From Hevea brasiliensis (taxonomy: Eukaryota; Streptophyta; Magnoliopsida; Malpighiales; Euphorbiaceae), in assembly GCF_030052815.1 (NCBI RefSeq), contig NC_079493.1, forward strand, positions 125,932,394-125,996,393: 64,000 nucleotides of DNA. Direction: 5' to 3'. The position numbers and the translations under genes are program-made. Position 1 is the stretch's first letter. Every line of letters begins with the position of its first letter. Shown piece by piece: positions 37,741 through 51,081 of this stretch. The notes under the pieces were generated by a model. It saw nothing but the letters and a program-made list of their open reading frames with translations, had not been told where the DNA came from and searched no databases.

Positions 37741-40700
37741 GTATCCTTTGTCACCCTTTCTTTACTTTAACGTTAATATAGATTATAAAGATAGATATGG
37801 AAAAACGAGTTCTTAAATTTAATTGGCGCGATGCGAAAACATATATATATAAGAAAAATTTTTTACTTTCCCTTAAAACAAACTTCTACCTTTTAGCAGA
37901 AAAAAATAACTTTTATTTGAAAATGGAAAAATGTTTGAATGCAACTCTCTTGTGTGATATTCCTCTGAATATTTTAATTATAGTTTATTTTCAATGATCT
38001 TTTTATTCTTTTTCATAAACATTCATTAATTAGTATGGTGGAACTCAATTTGTGATTGTTTTCCTGTCTTGATTTCAAAACATAGCACTTGACTTGATAA
38101 AAAATACTCAAGTGCAAGCAATATTAGGACCAACAACATCATTGCAGGCCAATTTCATCATTGAACTGGGGGAAAAAGCACGGGTGCCCATTATATCTTC
38201 TTCTGCATCTAGTTTTTCCATTACTTCTGTCCATAGTTCATACTTTTTCCGAGCTACACAAAGTGACGCAAATCAAGCACAAGCCATAAGTGCAATAATT
38301 CAAGCTTTCAGATGGAAAGAAGCAGTGCCTATCTATGTTGACAACGTATTTGGAGAGAGACTGATCCCTTACTTAACTAATGCTTTACAAGCAATCGGTA
38401 CCCGTGTTTCTTACTGGAGTGCCATTTCTCCACTGGCTAGTGATGAACAAATTGAGGAAGAGCTTTACAAGTTGATGACAATGGAAGTCAGAGTTTTCAT
38501 TGTGCACCTGTTTCCCTCTCTGGGGTCTCGATTTTTCACCAAAGTAAAACAAGTTGGAATGTTGACTGAAGGATATGTTTGGATCTTAAGTGATGGGATG
38601 GTTGATTTGTTGAGTGCATCGGATCCTTCAGCTCTGGATTCAATGCAAGGGGTATTAGGAGTAAAACCGTATGTTCCAAATACAATAGAGAGAGAGAATT
38701 TTCGAGTTCAATGGAAAAAGAATTTCTATCGTGATAATCCTGACATGGTTGATGCTGAATTGAGCATTAACGGACTATGGGCTTATGATGCTATGACTGC
38801 ACTTGCCATGGCAGTTGAGACAGCTGGTACCACAAGCTTAAGCTTTCAAATGGCAAATGTTACTAGCAATTCGACAACATGTCTTGAGAGTTTTGGGGTC
38901 TCTAGACATGGTCCAAACCTTGTTCAGGCATTGTCAAGTATTAGTTTCAGAGGCCTCACAGGTGATTTCCTTTTTGTCAATGGACAGTTACAGTCATCAT
39001 TATTCCAGGTAGTTAATATGAATGACGAGGGAGCAAGGGGGGTTGGATTTTGGACAGCAGGAAAGGGGCTTGTCAGAAAATTAAATTCCTCCAATAATAC
39101 AGTTGGCAAAGAAAGCCCTACTTCTACTTCTGGTCTTGCACCTATTATATGGCCAGGGGATTCAACTCTCATTCCCAAGGGTATGGTTATGAGGAATGGA
39201 AGAGTATTGCGAGTAGGAGTTCCAGTAAGGAATAGGTTCAATCAATTGGTGACCGTGAAAAAAGATCCTCATACTAACATTCAAACGGTCTCAGGATACT
39301 GCATAGGTTTTTAATAATGTACTGAAGATGTTGCCATATGCTATAAGTTATGAGTTCATCCTCTCATCTGAAAGTTACGACAATATGATCTACCAAGTCT
39401 ACCTAGGGGTAAAACTCCATTTATCTGCCGCGCACCCGCCGCCCCCCCCCCACCCTTTTTTTTTCTTTCCTATACTGATATGTATGTTACATTGCGCATT
39501 GAAAAAAAATAACAAAAGAAACCATAAACTAATTAGGCTTTTGGGTTGGATTGGGCGTACGTTTCTCACATGTGGCTTTTGTTATTCTTTTGCTAACAGA
39601 AAATTGATGCTGTTGTGGGAGACGCAAGTATCTTAGCTAGCAGGTCGTACTATGTTGACTATACTATGCCATTCTTGGAAAGTGGCGGCCTATCAATGAT
39701 TGTGCCGACCCAAGACCACACGAATAGCAAAACTTGGGTTTTCTTGAAGCCTTTAACTTGGGGCGTTTGGATCACAAGCATATGTTTTTTCGTTTTTATT
39801 GGATTAGTAGTCTGGGTCCTGGAACACAGAATAAATGATGATTTTCAAGGACCTCCGTTGCGTCAAATAGGCACTAGCATTTGGTTTTCCTTTTCAACCA
39901 TGGTTTTTGCTCATCGTAATTTTCCTTCACCTGTTTGAAATTTGTGATAGATATGATAGCTAAATGTACATAGAATCCATAATTGTTTCCAATCATTGCA
40001 GGGGAGAAGGTGATCAGCAATTTGGCTAGAATAGTGGTAATCACATGGTGTTTTGTTGGCCTTGTCCTCACGCAAAGTTATGCCGCTGCCTTATCTAGCT
40101 TCCTTACAGTACAACAGCTGAATTCTAATGCTTACGATCTAAATGAGCTCATTCAGAAGAGGCAGAATGTGGGCTACCAGAGTGGTTCTTCCGTTCGTGG
40201 ATTTCTAAAGAGCTTGGGCTTTTATGAATCTCAACTTTTGCCATATTCATCGGCCGAAGAATGCGACCAACTTCTTTCAAAAGGAAATGAAAATGGAGGT
40301 ATTGCTGTTGCTATTGACGAAGCACCATATCTGAATATCATTCTAGCAGAACATTGTGACAAATATACCATGGCTGAATCTATGGATCTTCAAAAATATA
40401 TGACCAGCGGCTTTGGCTTTGTAAGTACTTTGCTATTTCCAGACCACTATGGTGAATCAGCCTTGGCAAGAATTTCCCTCCCGTATTATGATTGTTTGAT
40501 CCTCGATAAATGAATAAATTAACGCTCTACACTCTTTGTACAGTTGGCAATCATTAATTTGTTTGGCGTAATATTGCTGAAGTGGCAAAGAACTTTCCTT
40601 CTATTATATGAGTTAGTGGTTTCTCATTGTTATGTGTGTTTTCAGGTCTTCTCTCGAGGTTCTTCTTTGGTACCTGATGTATCAAGAGCAATCTTAGCAC

Positions 40701-41080
40701 TGAAAGAGAATGGTGAAATTAAGAAATTAGAAGATGAATGGTTTGGCAACGCCAGTTGTTCAGTTCGTAGCGACCCAGTTTCTAATAGACTTGGCCTTGA
40801 TAGTTTCAAAGGCCTGTTCTTGATTGCTGGAATGATTTCAGTTTTAGCTCTTCTGACATACATGGCCATGATTGCTTACGAAAACAGACAAGTTCTGATC
40901 AATCCAAGAATCTCAATGTTAAGTAGAATTCTTGATTTGTTAACAATCTTTCAGAAGTACTTCTCGCTTGCTTCCAGGAAAAGAGGCTTTAATAGTCCTG
41001 CTCTCACCAGTGCACCTGGACTAGGTGCTCCAAATCATACAGTCCAAGAACATCCCCGTGGAGAACAAGGGGTACATTAA

Positions 41081-41421
41081 TTCTGACTCGGCAGAGCATG
41101 CTGGTTCAAGTCTAAACAGGCAAAGGCTTCAAAACTAGGCCATCAAGAATAACAAGTCATACCAAATTGCGCCTAAATAATTATAGTTATCAATATATAA
41201 CACTGCTTGACATTTGTAATTTTCCATTTCTTATAAATTATTCTATATATATGAAAAATTGATGTAATATATAACTTCTCTAGAAGTAGTCGTAAATACA
41301 AGGAAAAAGCTTGGCATATGGGAAGGTATATGCCATATGGGAAGGTTATGTATTTAGATTGCCAAAATTTAAACAGTCGTGTAATTATTACAATTTATAA
41401 AAATTTATAAATTACATTTTT
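41081..41421. other. 3' flank of GLR C
   Basis: Probable 3' UTR and downstream DNA. A short repeated phrase near 41311-41345 (CATATGGGAAGGT, twice) is present. No gene. Confidence 0.5.
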
Positions 41422-44056
41422 TGTCACGATCCAACTTATGGGCCGGACCGGCACTAGGATCTGGGCTAGCCTAAAGCTCCTGAGGCCCATAGTAAGCCTA
41501 ACTATTCCTCAACCCAACTCTAAGGTCTATTTGGGCCCAATTTCAAGAATTCAACCGGACAGAGTCCGACAATAAAATGAACCTTTTAACGATGAGTTTT
41601 TGACTCGCCCGACCTATAAACACAATATAAAATCAATTGGGGAGCTCAGCTCACCCTCCACATACTCATAATAACATAAAGTCAAATGGGAGCTCAGCTC
41701 CCTCATCCAGTCCAACATACATGCATATAATAAGTTTACAACTCCAACATGGTAAATTATATTGCAGACCCAAATCAAATAAATATTTCTAACACATGCA
41801 GAAATTCTAGGAGTTAACAGAATTATACAAACATTAATAAATGACCTTCGAAGAAGAAAAGCAAGTTAACCACAACAATAATCCTCCTGTAACCTGGAAA
41901 AATAATGAACAGGAGTGAGCGTTCGACTCAGAGAGTAAAATGTCAATTTTAACCATAATCTCTATAGCTATCTAAAACTAATGCATCCTGTAGAGTGAAA
42001 TGCAACATCGTCAATATTTTCATATCATAACAGCAAAAAGGTAATTTAGAGCACTCACACACTCGATAAGGTCAAACCATAAATATATAGGAGCGGATCC
42101 CCCTATAAAGCCCTTTTAATCCAACCTCTGCCAGCGAAAAACTCAAGCCGGACTTTCGCTAAATAAATCAATACGGGGTCCCAGCGAAGAACTCAAGCCG
42201 TGTCTACCCCGAAGGACCGGGTCCCAGCGAGGATTTCAAGCCGTGTCTACCCGTCTTGTCCATATCCAACACTATACCACACGCACGCCAACACACGCAC
42301 ACTGCTCTAAATTATCACAAACACATCCAGGGCACTTTAACAGTTGTAAATGCAACATAAAACGTGCCTAGAGTTTAACTACATAGATATATACATATAA
42401 GTGATGCATGGGCATGCTTGAACATATAATAATATCGAAATTACAATTAAAATTAATATTTTACTCACAGACTCAATCGAAGTCACTGTGGCGGCTGGGT
42501 GGAGGAGGAAGGCTGTCTCGACTCACCTGACAATTTTTATTACAATCATTTAATAAATCTGACTCAATACAAACTAAGAAAAAGACCAAAGATGTCATAA
42601 GTCGTGTCGAAAATCCGACAGAGTCTTCCCTATATCTAGGACCTACCCAACCTGCAAAATGGCTTAAAACGCGCTTCTATATCCACAAACCATACACCCA
42701 CAACTCAATCATATCACACAGCCCCTCCTGGGCCCATCTAAACAGTCATCAATCATAATATGTAAAATTACAGTTTAGTTCTTATAACCGACCCTTTTTG
42801 CAAAAACTATTCAAATAAGCTCTAAAAATTCTAAAACTTTGCCTCGCGTTCCTTAGCAATATTACTAAGCTAATGCAAAAAGAATCATAATTTTCTAAGC
42901 TACCACGAATATTTAATGGTTTTTTAATCCCATTGAAACACTAGAAAATTAAGAAAAAGTAAGGTTCGGATTTACCTATACCGATTCCGATCTCGGGAAC
43001 GCGTTCGGAATGTCTGACAACGATGGGGTAGCCAAAATCTTGACCTAATTCCTAGACTTTTTTGGTAGCCTGTCTGTCTGGTCGGAAATTCACAGATTGG
43101 GGTAACTGTCGAATTTTCACGAATTGAAAGTACCTACACGAAGCCCACAACACGGGGTTAGTATATAATTTTTACAGAATTTTCTAAGCTCATTTAATGC
43201 TCGTAAAAACACTACGAAGTTTCGTGGGGCCTATCGAAAAACAATGTCGAAAAATTTTAAAATTTATATTGCCGCGAAGCTCTAGACGAGTGGAGCGCTC
43301 TGGTACTTTCGGTTTTCTCGTGAGGTTAATGATTTGCGAGAAATCTAGCCCAAAAGTCGAAATGGGCTAAAACTTTTCGGACAAAAATTGATCAAACCGC
43401 TCAATGGATTTTAGTGTTCTTGGTGTATATGGAAAGCTCTCGAGGTGTAGATGATGTTTGATACAAGACCCGGTCCAATCGGTGGTTGGATCGGCCGAAT
43501 TTTGGCCGGGAAGCCGTCGTGTCTCTTCGCGCCTCATTTTCGGCCGCCTGGAAGGCCGGTCGGTGGTAGGGGATGGCTGGGGCGGCGCGCCAGCGAGGTG
43601 GGGAGGGCTGGATGGTGGTGGCGCAGCGTGGGGAGGAGGGAGGAGAGAGAAAACAGGAAAGAGAGGAAGAGGGGTAGGGGACGCGCGTGGAGGAAGAAGA
43701 AAAGGAGCTGGCCGGTTCGATTCGATCTGTCCGATCCGGTCCGGTTTGATTCGGTCGGTCCGATTCAAGATACAAAATTTTAAATTTTTACTCTGCCTTG
43801 GAACTGAAAACGAGGCCCAAAAATTTTGAAAAAATTCTAGAAAACTCAGAAAAATTCATAAAGTCCAAATATATTTTTAGTTTTGCCATGTAGTCTTTAA
43901 ATTAATTTTTAAAAATCATCAAAGTTTTATAGTTTCGGAAAATCGAACCCGATTTCTAAAATCAGAAAATTTTCAAATAATTTCCTAAAATTTAAATAAA
44001 ATAAAATATTGATATTTACTCACAAAATAATAAATTTAAAAATTAGGGGTGTTACG
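41422..44056 (-). mobile_element. Probable solo LTR (2.6 kb), degenerate terminus
   Basis: The element begins TGTCACGATCC and ends GGGGTGTTACG on the plus strand, so on the minus strand it starts CGTAACACCCC and ends in GTGACA. A TG...CA pair would be complete if the final base were A and not G. It is flanked by TTTTT on both sides, compatible with a 5-bp target-site duplication but low-complexity. Composition differs sharply from its surroundings: 43440-43780 is GC-rich. No element protein is encoded. The overlapping frames at 43367..43829 on both strands come from GC-rich low-complexity DNA. Confidence 0.55.
42120..42250. repeat. Short tandem repeats inside the LTR-like element
   Basis: Three imperfect units of roughly 40-50 bp, each built on CCAGCGA...TCAAGCCG followed by a GTCTACCC-type phrase. 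Confidence 0.7.
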
Positions 44057-44827
44057 TTTTTATTAAATAATAATCAACATTTATTTATTAAAATAAGCAA
44101 TATAAATTTCAATAAATATTCAAATAATTAATTTTAAAAAATATTTAAACAATACAAATTTAATAATATTTATATTAAATAGACCATTACATAAATTTAT
44201 TGATGCACATATCTTAAATTATGAAGATTTTGTAGTATATTCATTCTAATACTAAATTGATTATATTTTATCGATCAAGAACTTACTGTATATCATAAAA
44301 AAAAAATACTATCAATTAATCACTTATAAATTGAAGCACATAAAAACATAAATTCATTTAGACATTTTTATCAAATAAGCTAAAGACAAAAATGAAAAAG
44401 AAGGCAAATTAAAAAAAAAAAAGTTAATTTGATACTAAAACAATAATAATAGTACCATTTATGAAAGGATTAATATCTAAAATTTTGAATTAATTATTTG
44501 AATCCTAGCTAGGTAAAATGATTGAATTCTTTTTCTATCTAATTACAAACCCCAACTTATAAATTGAAAATAAAAATTATAAAAAATTTAGATTTAAGAA
44601 TTAAGTTAAGAAGCAAATTAAGTAAAGAGATATCAAAAAGTATGTATAATATTTAATTTTATTTTTTTTCTTCTCATTTCTAATTGTCCCTTTTTTATAT
44701 CTTTATTTTTAATTTTTTTTATTTATTTCTTGAGTATTTTAAGCAAATATTCACATTTTATAATATTAAATTATTATATGGTTCATTTTTAAAATATTTT
44801 TAGCAAAATAATATTTCAATTCTATAA

Positions 44828-44868
<41 letters not shown>

Positions 44869-45829
44869 GACAATTAAAAAATTAGTGGTGAAAGGGAGTC
44901 AAGAGCCTTATAATTATTTTTTTTTTTTATCGAAAATAAATATCCACAGATTTAGAGCTTTATCTACTTAAAAAAAAAAAAAATTTGAGAGCCGGTAGGG
45001 GGGCAAGGCATGCTGTGGGTCCGCCCTCCGCCCCCGCATATAAGATTATTGCATCTCATACATATCATAAAGAAAATAAAATTTATATTTATTTGAATAA
45101 AAAAATATTATTACAAGCATATTTAATGATTTTACTAAATATGAAATTTAAGAACTGAATTTATTTATTTTATTTTTTACAAAAAGGAAATATCCATAAT
45201 AAAATACTTGAATTCCAAGTTGTGATTTATCTTCAAATAGGATTGGTCGTATTTGGTATACAGAGATTGAAATTAATTATTGACCAATCTTAATTTTGAC
45301 TTTGACCAATTCTACTAAGATTCTCAAAGGAGTGTCTTAGGCTGATTTCTCTGCCTGCCAAGCCAATAAAGCATAAGAGTCTGTCTAAGTATGAATGGAT
45401 TTGCGATAACCAACCACTCTCAAGTTTTATATATAGAAATTATTATTTTTAGAAATTATTAAGTATATATATGGTATATTAAAATAGGCACATAGTTATG
45501 AGTATTTTTATAAATTATAAAAGATAAATCTATAAAATTTATGTGAGTAAAAGATAGTAGTTAATAATTTTTTTTCTTGCTTTTAGATATTTAATTGTGT
45601 AAATTGTAAGAAAAAAAAAATTTTACTTTGTCTCGGCCTATTCTAAACTCAAAACATAAGATATATTATGTAACTTACTTATCAAATATATGATTATCAT
45701 ATATTTATATTTTAGATATATAATGAAAGAGTCTAGATAATAATTTTTTTAAAAAAATTATAAACACTCAATCTGATAAGTTCGATTAATATTTTATTTT
45801 ATATGAATAAATTTCATAAAATTTTATGA

Positions 45830-45889
<60 letters not shown>

Positions 45890-46029
45890 ATTTATAAAAG
45901 AAATTTTTTTTGTAATTCTACACCAATGATCTCATAAATTTTATTATATTTGAGCTAAATCTTATAAAATTTGATCCAATTTTACGAATACACATTGTAT
46001 TCAAACTTGATTTAACTGGACTTGAATAG
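44057..46029. other. AT-rich spacer with microsatellites
   Basis: Noncoding DNA between the LTR-like element and the 3' flank of GLR D. It contains a (TTA)n run at about 44827..44868 and a (TA)n run at about 45835..45887. No gene seen. Confidence 0.65.
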
Positions 46030-46430
46030 AATAAACCCTTCTTCTTTGCTTTGTTTTGCTCGGAGTTTCTATGTTTATTATTGCATTCCCTCTTGAAATT
46101 CTTATGTCAAAATGAAAAACAACTTTTGAACAATATACAATCACAAACATAGCAAGAAAACAGTGTACACTCGTTGGACTTTATTAAATTGGGCCAATTG
46201 CATTTGATTAGCACATGACAGAACCCTGAATTTAGACTTAAATCCACAATTTACTGATAGCTAATTGTGAGATTAATTAGCCCACAATACACTTGCAGCT
46301 GACGTTAGGCTTGAAAACTATCTGGTAGGTTAGATATATACTGAGCTTCAAAGATGAAAGGCCAAATCCAGTTTATTTCCTTTACAGAAGTTTAGACAAC
46401 ATAAGGAGTCTATAAACAGTGCTCTCTGCG
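46030..46430. repeat. Conserved block, third copy, 3' flank of GLR D
   Basis: Diverged copy of the block at 10290..10640 and 31475..31810. Here it lies immediately beyond the GLR D stop codon, which suggests what the block originally was. Confidence 0.65.
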
Positions 46431-46470
46431 CACATACACATCCTTCAATAATTATTTAGGAACTACATGA

Positions 46471-49400
46471 CTAGACCATCCTGGTGAAACTAGTCCTCCT
46501 CTTGACGTTTTCGGCCATTGCTGCTGCTTCTGTTGTTCTCTTCTCTTCTGTTCTCTTCTCGCAACAAACAGATTTAGCAGCGTGAATCATGAGGGCTAAA
46601 AACGAAGCTATTGCAGCAAACAAGAATAGAACCCAGAAGCTATCAAGATCAAGTCTGTTAGAATCATTGTTGCTGGTGCTATTATCAGCAGAACAATCCT
46701 TTTGTAATCTGCCAAACCGTTTCTTTTCTATTTGCTTAAGTCTTTCGGTTTCTATCAAACTTAAAATTTGCCTCGAAATATCCGGTGCTAAATCAGAACC
46801 TTTTGGGAAAACCTGAAAGTAAAGGATAAATTGAAATAATTGACAAAAATTAAACCAACTATATATATAGATCTGCATGAGGCAACGAAAAAATGGAGAG
46901 GAGGAACTCACGAAGCCAAACCCATCAGTTTGAAATTGTTGATTATTTAATTTAGGTTGAAGAACTTCATATTGGGAGCAATTTTGTTCCAGAATGAAGT
47001 CTATATATGGCATTTCCTCAAAAGCAGCAGCAATACCACCATTTTTACTTCCTTTTGATAGCAAGTTGCTGCAATCTTTAGCAGACTTATAGGCTATGAG
47101 CTTGGATTCGTCAAAACCCCAGCTTTTCAGGATTCGGAAAACAAAAGAACCTTCTTGGTACCCAACTTTCTCCTTCATCTTAATAAGCTCATTTACATCA
47201 TTAATGCTAGGTCGAAGCTGCTGAAGAGTTAGATAGCTCGATAAAGCTGCTGTGTAACTTTGAATGAGGAGGAGTACAACAAAACAACTTATGATCACCA
47301 CTACTCTTGTCAACTTGCTGTTAACTCTCTCCTCTGTAATTACAGACAGCATTAATTCATCAAATATAATCAATTTGATTCATTGCTTTTTGATGTTTCC
47401 AATTTAAGTACTTCAAATTGTAATTATTCAAGAGAACTTGGAAAGATGAAGGACTTACGAAATGAAAAAAACATGATTGAGAAGGCAAACCAGAAGCCAG
47501 TGCAAATTCCTTGAAAATCCTTATTTGTTCTGTGTTCAAGAACCCAGACCACAAATCCAGTGTAAACAAAGAAACAAATGCTGGTCAGCCAGAGTTGCCA
47601 TGTCAAAGGCTTCAAGAAATCCCATGTTTTGTTGCTGTCTTTAGCCGTCACAATCATTTTTATGTCACCGTATTCCATGTATGGCAACGTAAAGTCGACA
47701 TGATGGGATCTGCTGGCGATAATACTGACGTCTCCTACCACAGCACTGTAGTTCTGCTAGAAAGATCATCAAAGAATGTAATTATAAATAGTAAAATTCT
47801 TTGCCTACTCCGCGTAATGCATCAAATCAATGAGTCATTGCCACTTATGAATGAGTACAAATCAATCAAACTACGTGTCAATTATTCATTGGTCTGGTGC
47901 AATGCACTGAATTATATTTCAGAATCAAAATATTGCATATTAAAATCAATTAAGAAGAGAAAGATGAGGAGCTGTTTGTACCCCTATGAACACTTGATAA
48001 ACCAACTTATCGTAGCTTCCGGCACTCTCACCATCAGGCTTGGCAAAGGGAATGTAACAGTAAGGTGGAGCGTTTGGTAATCCTTTCATTGCAGCATCAA
48101 AAACATCTATGCAATATCCAGAGACTGTAGTCTTGTTAGTAATAATAGATTTCTTCTCACCTTCACAAATTCAAGGAAGCCTTCCTTCACTGGCACACCT
48201 ATTCGCAACCAGTTTTTCTTTTGAATCTCCAACTCCATGGGAACACAAGTTAAATCCATTGGCTGTGCACTAGGTGCAAGACTAGGAGAATTCTCTCTTG
48301 GATTTGTTGTTGCATGTAATTTTCTGACAAGCCTTTTTTCCTTTATCGAAAGTTCAATCGCTTTTGGTTTGCCATTTATGTTAACTATCTGAAACGGTGA
48401 AGGCTGTAATTGTTGATTAACAAAATGAAAATCTCCTGTTAGGCCTTTGAAACTGGTGTTTGATAATGCTTGAGCAAGTTCTGGACCACTTTCAGAAACT
48501 CCAAGAGTTTCAAGATCTGTTAAATTGCTAGAAATGTTCTTCTTTTGGAAGCAAAAGTTCCCATTACCAAAAACTTTCTCAATTGCCATGGCCAAAGCAG
48601 TGGCAGCATCATAAGCCCAAAGTCCATAGATGTTCAAATCAACATCAATCATGTCAGGATAATCTAAATTGAATTTCCTTTTCCATTGATCTTGAAAATT
48701 TTCAACCTATTTCGTCTTTGAAACGTAAGGTTTAACACCTAACACGACCCCGTAAACTGAATCAAAAATTGAAGGATCCAAAGAACTCAGTTAGTTAGTC
48801 ATCCCATCACTCATGATCCATACATAGCCTTCTGTCATCATTCCAACTTCTTTTGCTTTGGAAAAAAGCCGAGCACCAAGAGAAGGAAACATGTGAAAAA
48901 TGAAAACTCTAGCATCCATTTTCTTCAAGTTGTAAAGCTCTTCCATGATTTCATCATCACTAGCCCATGGGGAAATAGCACTATTGTAAGGGATATGGAT
49001 ACCAATGGCTTGTAGAGCATCAATTAAGTAGGGTAGAATTCCCATTCCATATTCATTGTCAATGTAGATGGGCACTGCTTCTGTCCATCCAAAGGCTTGA
49101 ATTGTTGAAGTTATCTCTTCTACTTGAGTTTTATCATTTTGGGTTGCTTGGAAAAAGTAAGGACTTTGAACGGAGTTGAGAGAAGGACTTGATGCAGAAA
49201 ATGATATAACGGGAACCTGAGCTTTTTCCCCAAGTTGGATAATGAAGGCGGCCTGTGTTGATGTTGTTGGTCCTAGGATTGCTTGCACTTCCTTATTTTT
49301 TATCATGTCCAAAGCTGTTGGAAAAAAAAAATCAATAATTCCACTAAAAAAAAATCAATAATTGCTGATTTTTTTGGAATATTTTGCTTAAAAAAGTTAA

Positions 49401-50472
49401 TTAATAGAATATCACCACATTAAAATTTATTATGATATATTAAAGTATATGCATATTTCAAAATTTATTTTAATTAGTTGTAATCTCATGTTTAGCAAAA
49501 GTAATTGTTTAATTTACTTAGATAATTAATTTTAAAATTTATATCTATATTTATATATATGAAAGCCTAAAAAAGAATTCACTATAAGTTGCTAAATGTT
49601 TCGAGGAAGATTTATGACATGTTTTGAGTAGAGATTAATAATAACTTGCCATGCATTTAGCAAAATAGAAATTTAACACTTAATTTAATGGGATTTTAAT
49701 TAAAAAATAAAAAAAAAATCTTTTAAAATATATTAAGCTATAAAAATTATCTTTTAAAGCATAAAACTTTTAAAAATGATAACATTTATATGTGCAAACA
49801 CACAAGCAGTCAACTAACAAGTCAAATATAAAGAATTTTAGCAAACTTTAATATGTTAGTAAAGCAAGATAGATAATTAAATCAATATTATATGTGTTTT
49901 ATTTTTATGTAAATATCTTAAAAATATTTAAAGATCGTATTAACTATCTTTATAAATATGTTTATATATATAAGAATTATTCGAAATATCTTTAAAACTA
50001 TAAGATTACGAGAATAGAACTCTAGTTAAATTCCAATACCATTTCCCAATTATGATTATCAATTTGATCATTGATTTGATGCAAAGGATGCCAATTCTGA
50101 GTCCAACTGAACTAGCAAATGATTCAGTACTAGATTAAACAGATAACAAAACGCAGAGATCAGAGAGAGATGAAGTAAGAGAGAAGATATGAGACCTGCT
50201 CCAGCTGTACCACCAACATGTTTCTTGGAGTCCCTGGCGTTGATCAGGAGCAGCCTGGTTTTATAGTGACGACCTCGAGAAGCATAGAAGTCCGATAAAG
50301 ATATGTTGATACAGCTTAACCACACCTTCCCAATCCAATTATTAAACTCATTATCAATAACCACCCCTACGTTCACCTGGATCCTCATGTCTCGTGCCAT
50401 GATCCCAACCATTTCCATAAACAGAAGAAAGAAGAAGACAAAGAAAACAGGTTTCAAAGGGTTCTTTCTCAT
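46471..50472 (-). pseudogene. Glutamate receptor-like gene, clade II (copy D), disrupted
   Basis: Exons are 50196..50472, 47982..49314, 47459..47753, 46912..47333 and 46471..46812, with family phases. Exon 2 carries three lesions: TAA at 48791..48793 (after SDGMTN), TAG at 48707..48709 (before VENFQ), and a 1-nt loss near 48149..48160 that shifts the frame in S1. Exon lengths agree with a single missing base. Exons 1, 3, 4 and 5 remain open. The pore segment is altered (GFWFAFSIMFFSFRQ against GFWFSFSTMVFAHRE in copy B), as expected under relaxed constraint. The start is placed at 50472, because this gives a 277-nt exon 1 like A and B and a signal peptide beginning MRKNPLKPVFF. The upstream ATG at 50565 overlaps the TATA box. 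It is unlikely to make a functional channel. Confidence 0.9.
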
Positions 50473-50562
50473 ATTTCTCTCTTGGCCTGCTGAGATACTC
50501 GGAGGTTTATGCTTGGCTTGTTGAAAATCCATATAAAATGCACGTATTCGTGCAAGCATATA

Positions 50563-50571
50563 CATATATAG
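50563..50571 (-). promoter_or_regulatory. TATA box of GLR copy D
   Basis: The minus strand reads CTCTATATATG about 95 nt upstream of the ATG at 50472, a usual distance allowing a leader of about 60 nt. Confidence 0.45.
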
Positions 50572-50572
50572 A

Positions 50573-51049
50573 GCAGCTAGCAGTACACAAATATAAATAA
50601 TATCTATACTTTCCGTACATAAATGTAAAATTTTGATGTACTGATTTCTTATTGGTTGACATTGATAAGAATTTTTCTATTACTTCCTCATTTAAAATTT
50701 TGGAATGAGATATCTAAGTAATTTCATAAATTTTAATTAAATATTTACGTAAAAAAATATGTAAGCAATATCTACGTCAAGTATTTATAATGTATAGGTC
50801 CAAAAGAAGAACAAATCAATGACTTATATTACAAGAAAATTTATAAGGGTAATTAAGAAATACATGCTTAAATCAGGCAATTACGCTAACAAATTAGATT
50901 AGGTTCTCTAATTAATTTTTCCCCTCATTTTACCAACATGGTTTTGTAGGAAAGGCAATGATTGAATTAACCATCCGTACTCCATAACCTCCCTCTTACC
51001 CTTGCAATTTAATAATGCAAGGCCGTTTTCCCTTATATTTGAATCTTGA

Positions 51050-51081
<32 letters not shown>

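Larger units (their letters stand above)
35990..41080 (+). pseudogene. Glutamate receptor-like gene, clade II (copy C), one frameshift
   Basis: Exons are 35990..36275, 38086..39408, 39600..39915, 40002..40420 and 40646..41080, with the same phases as copy B. The amino-terminal domain (AILGPTTSLQANFIIELGEK), S1, M1, pore (IWFSFSTMVFAHR), M3 (SYAAALSSF), S2 and M4 are all readable. Within S1, at about 39305..39312, the paralogues read GYCIDxF but this copy reads GYCIGF and then stops at 39312..39314. Comparison with copy D shows that exactly two bases (AT) are missing; the expected frame then continues through LPYAISYEFIL to a normal donor site. No other lesion was seen. The start could be any of four consecutive ATGs. 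A TTC microsatellite encodes a phenylalanine run in the signal peptide. It may be a very young pseudogene or an allele or assembly error in a working gene; as given, the product would lack all membrane segments. Confidence 0.88.

Noticed and set aside
43367..43829. Several overlapping open frames on both strands, rich in Arg, Pro and Gly
   Set aside because: They lie in a short GC-rich block of the LTR-like element, where stops are rare by composition. No domain is recognisable.
50473..50565. Upstream in-frame ATGs of GLR D (50565 and 50532)
   Set aside because: The first overlaps a TATA box and both precede the signal-peptide Met used by paralogues. The 50472 start gives the same 277-nt exon 1 as A and B.
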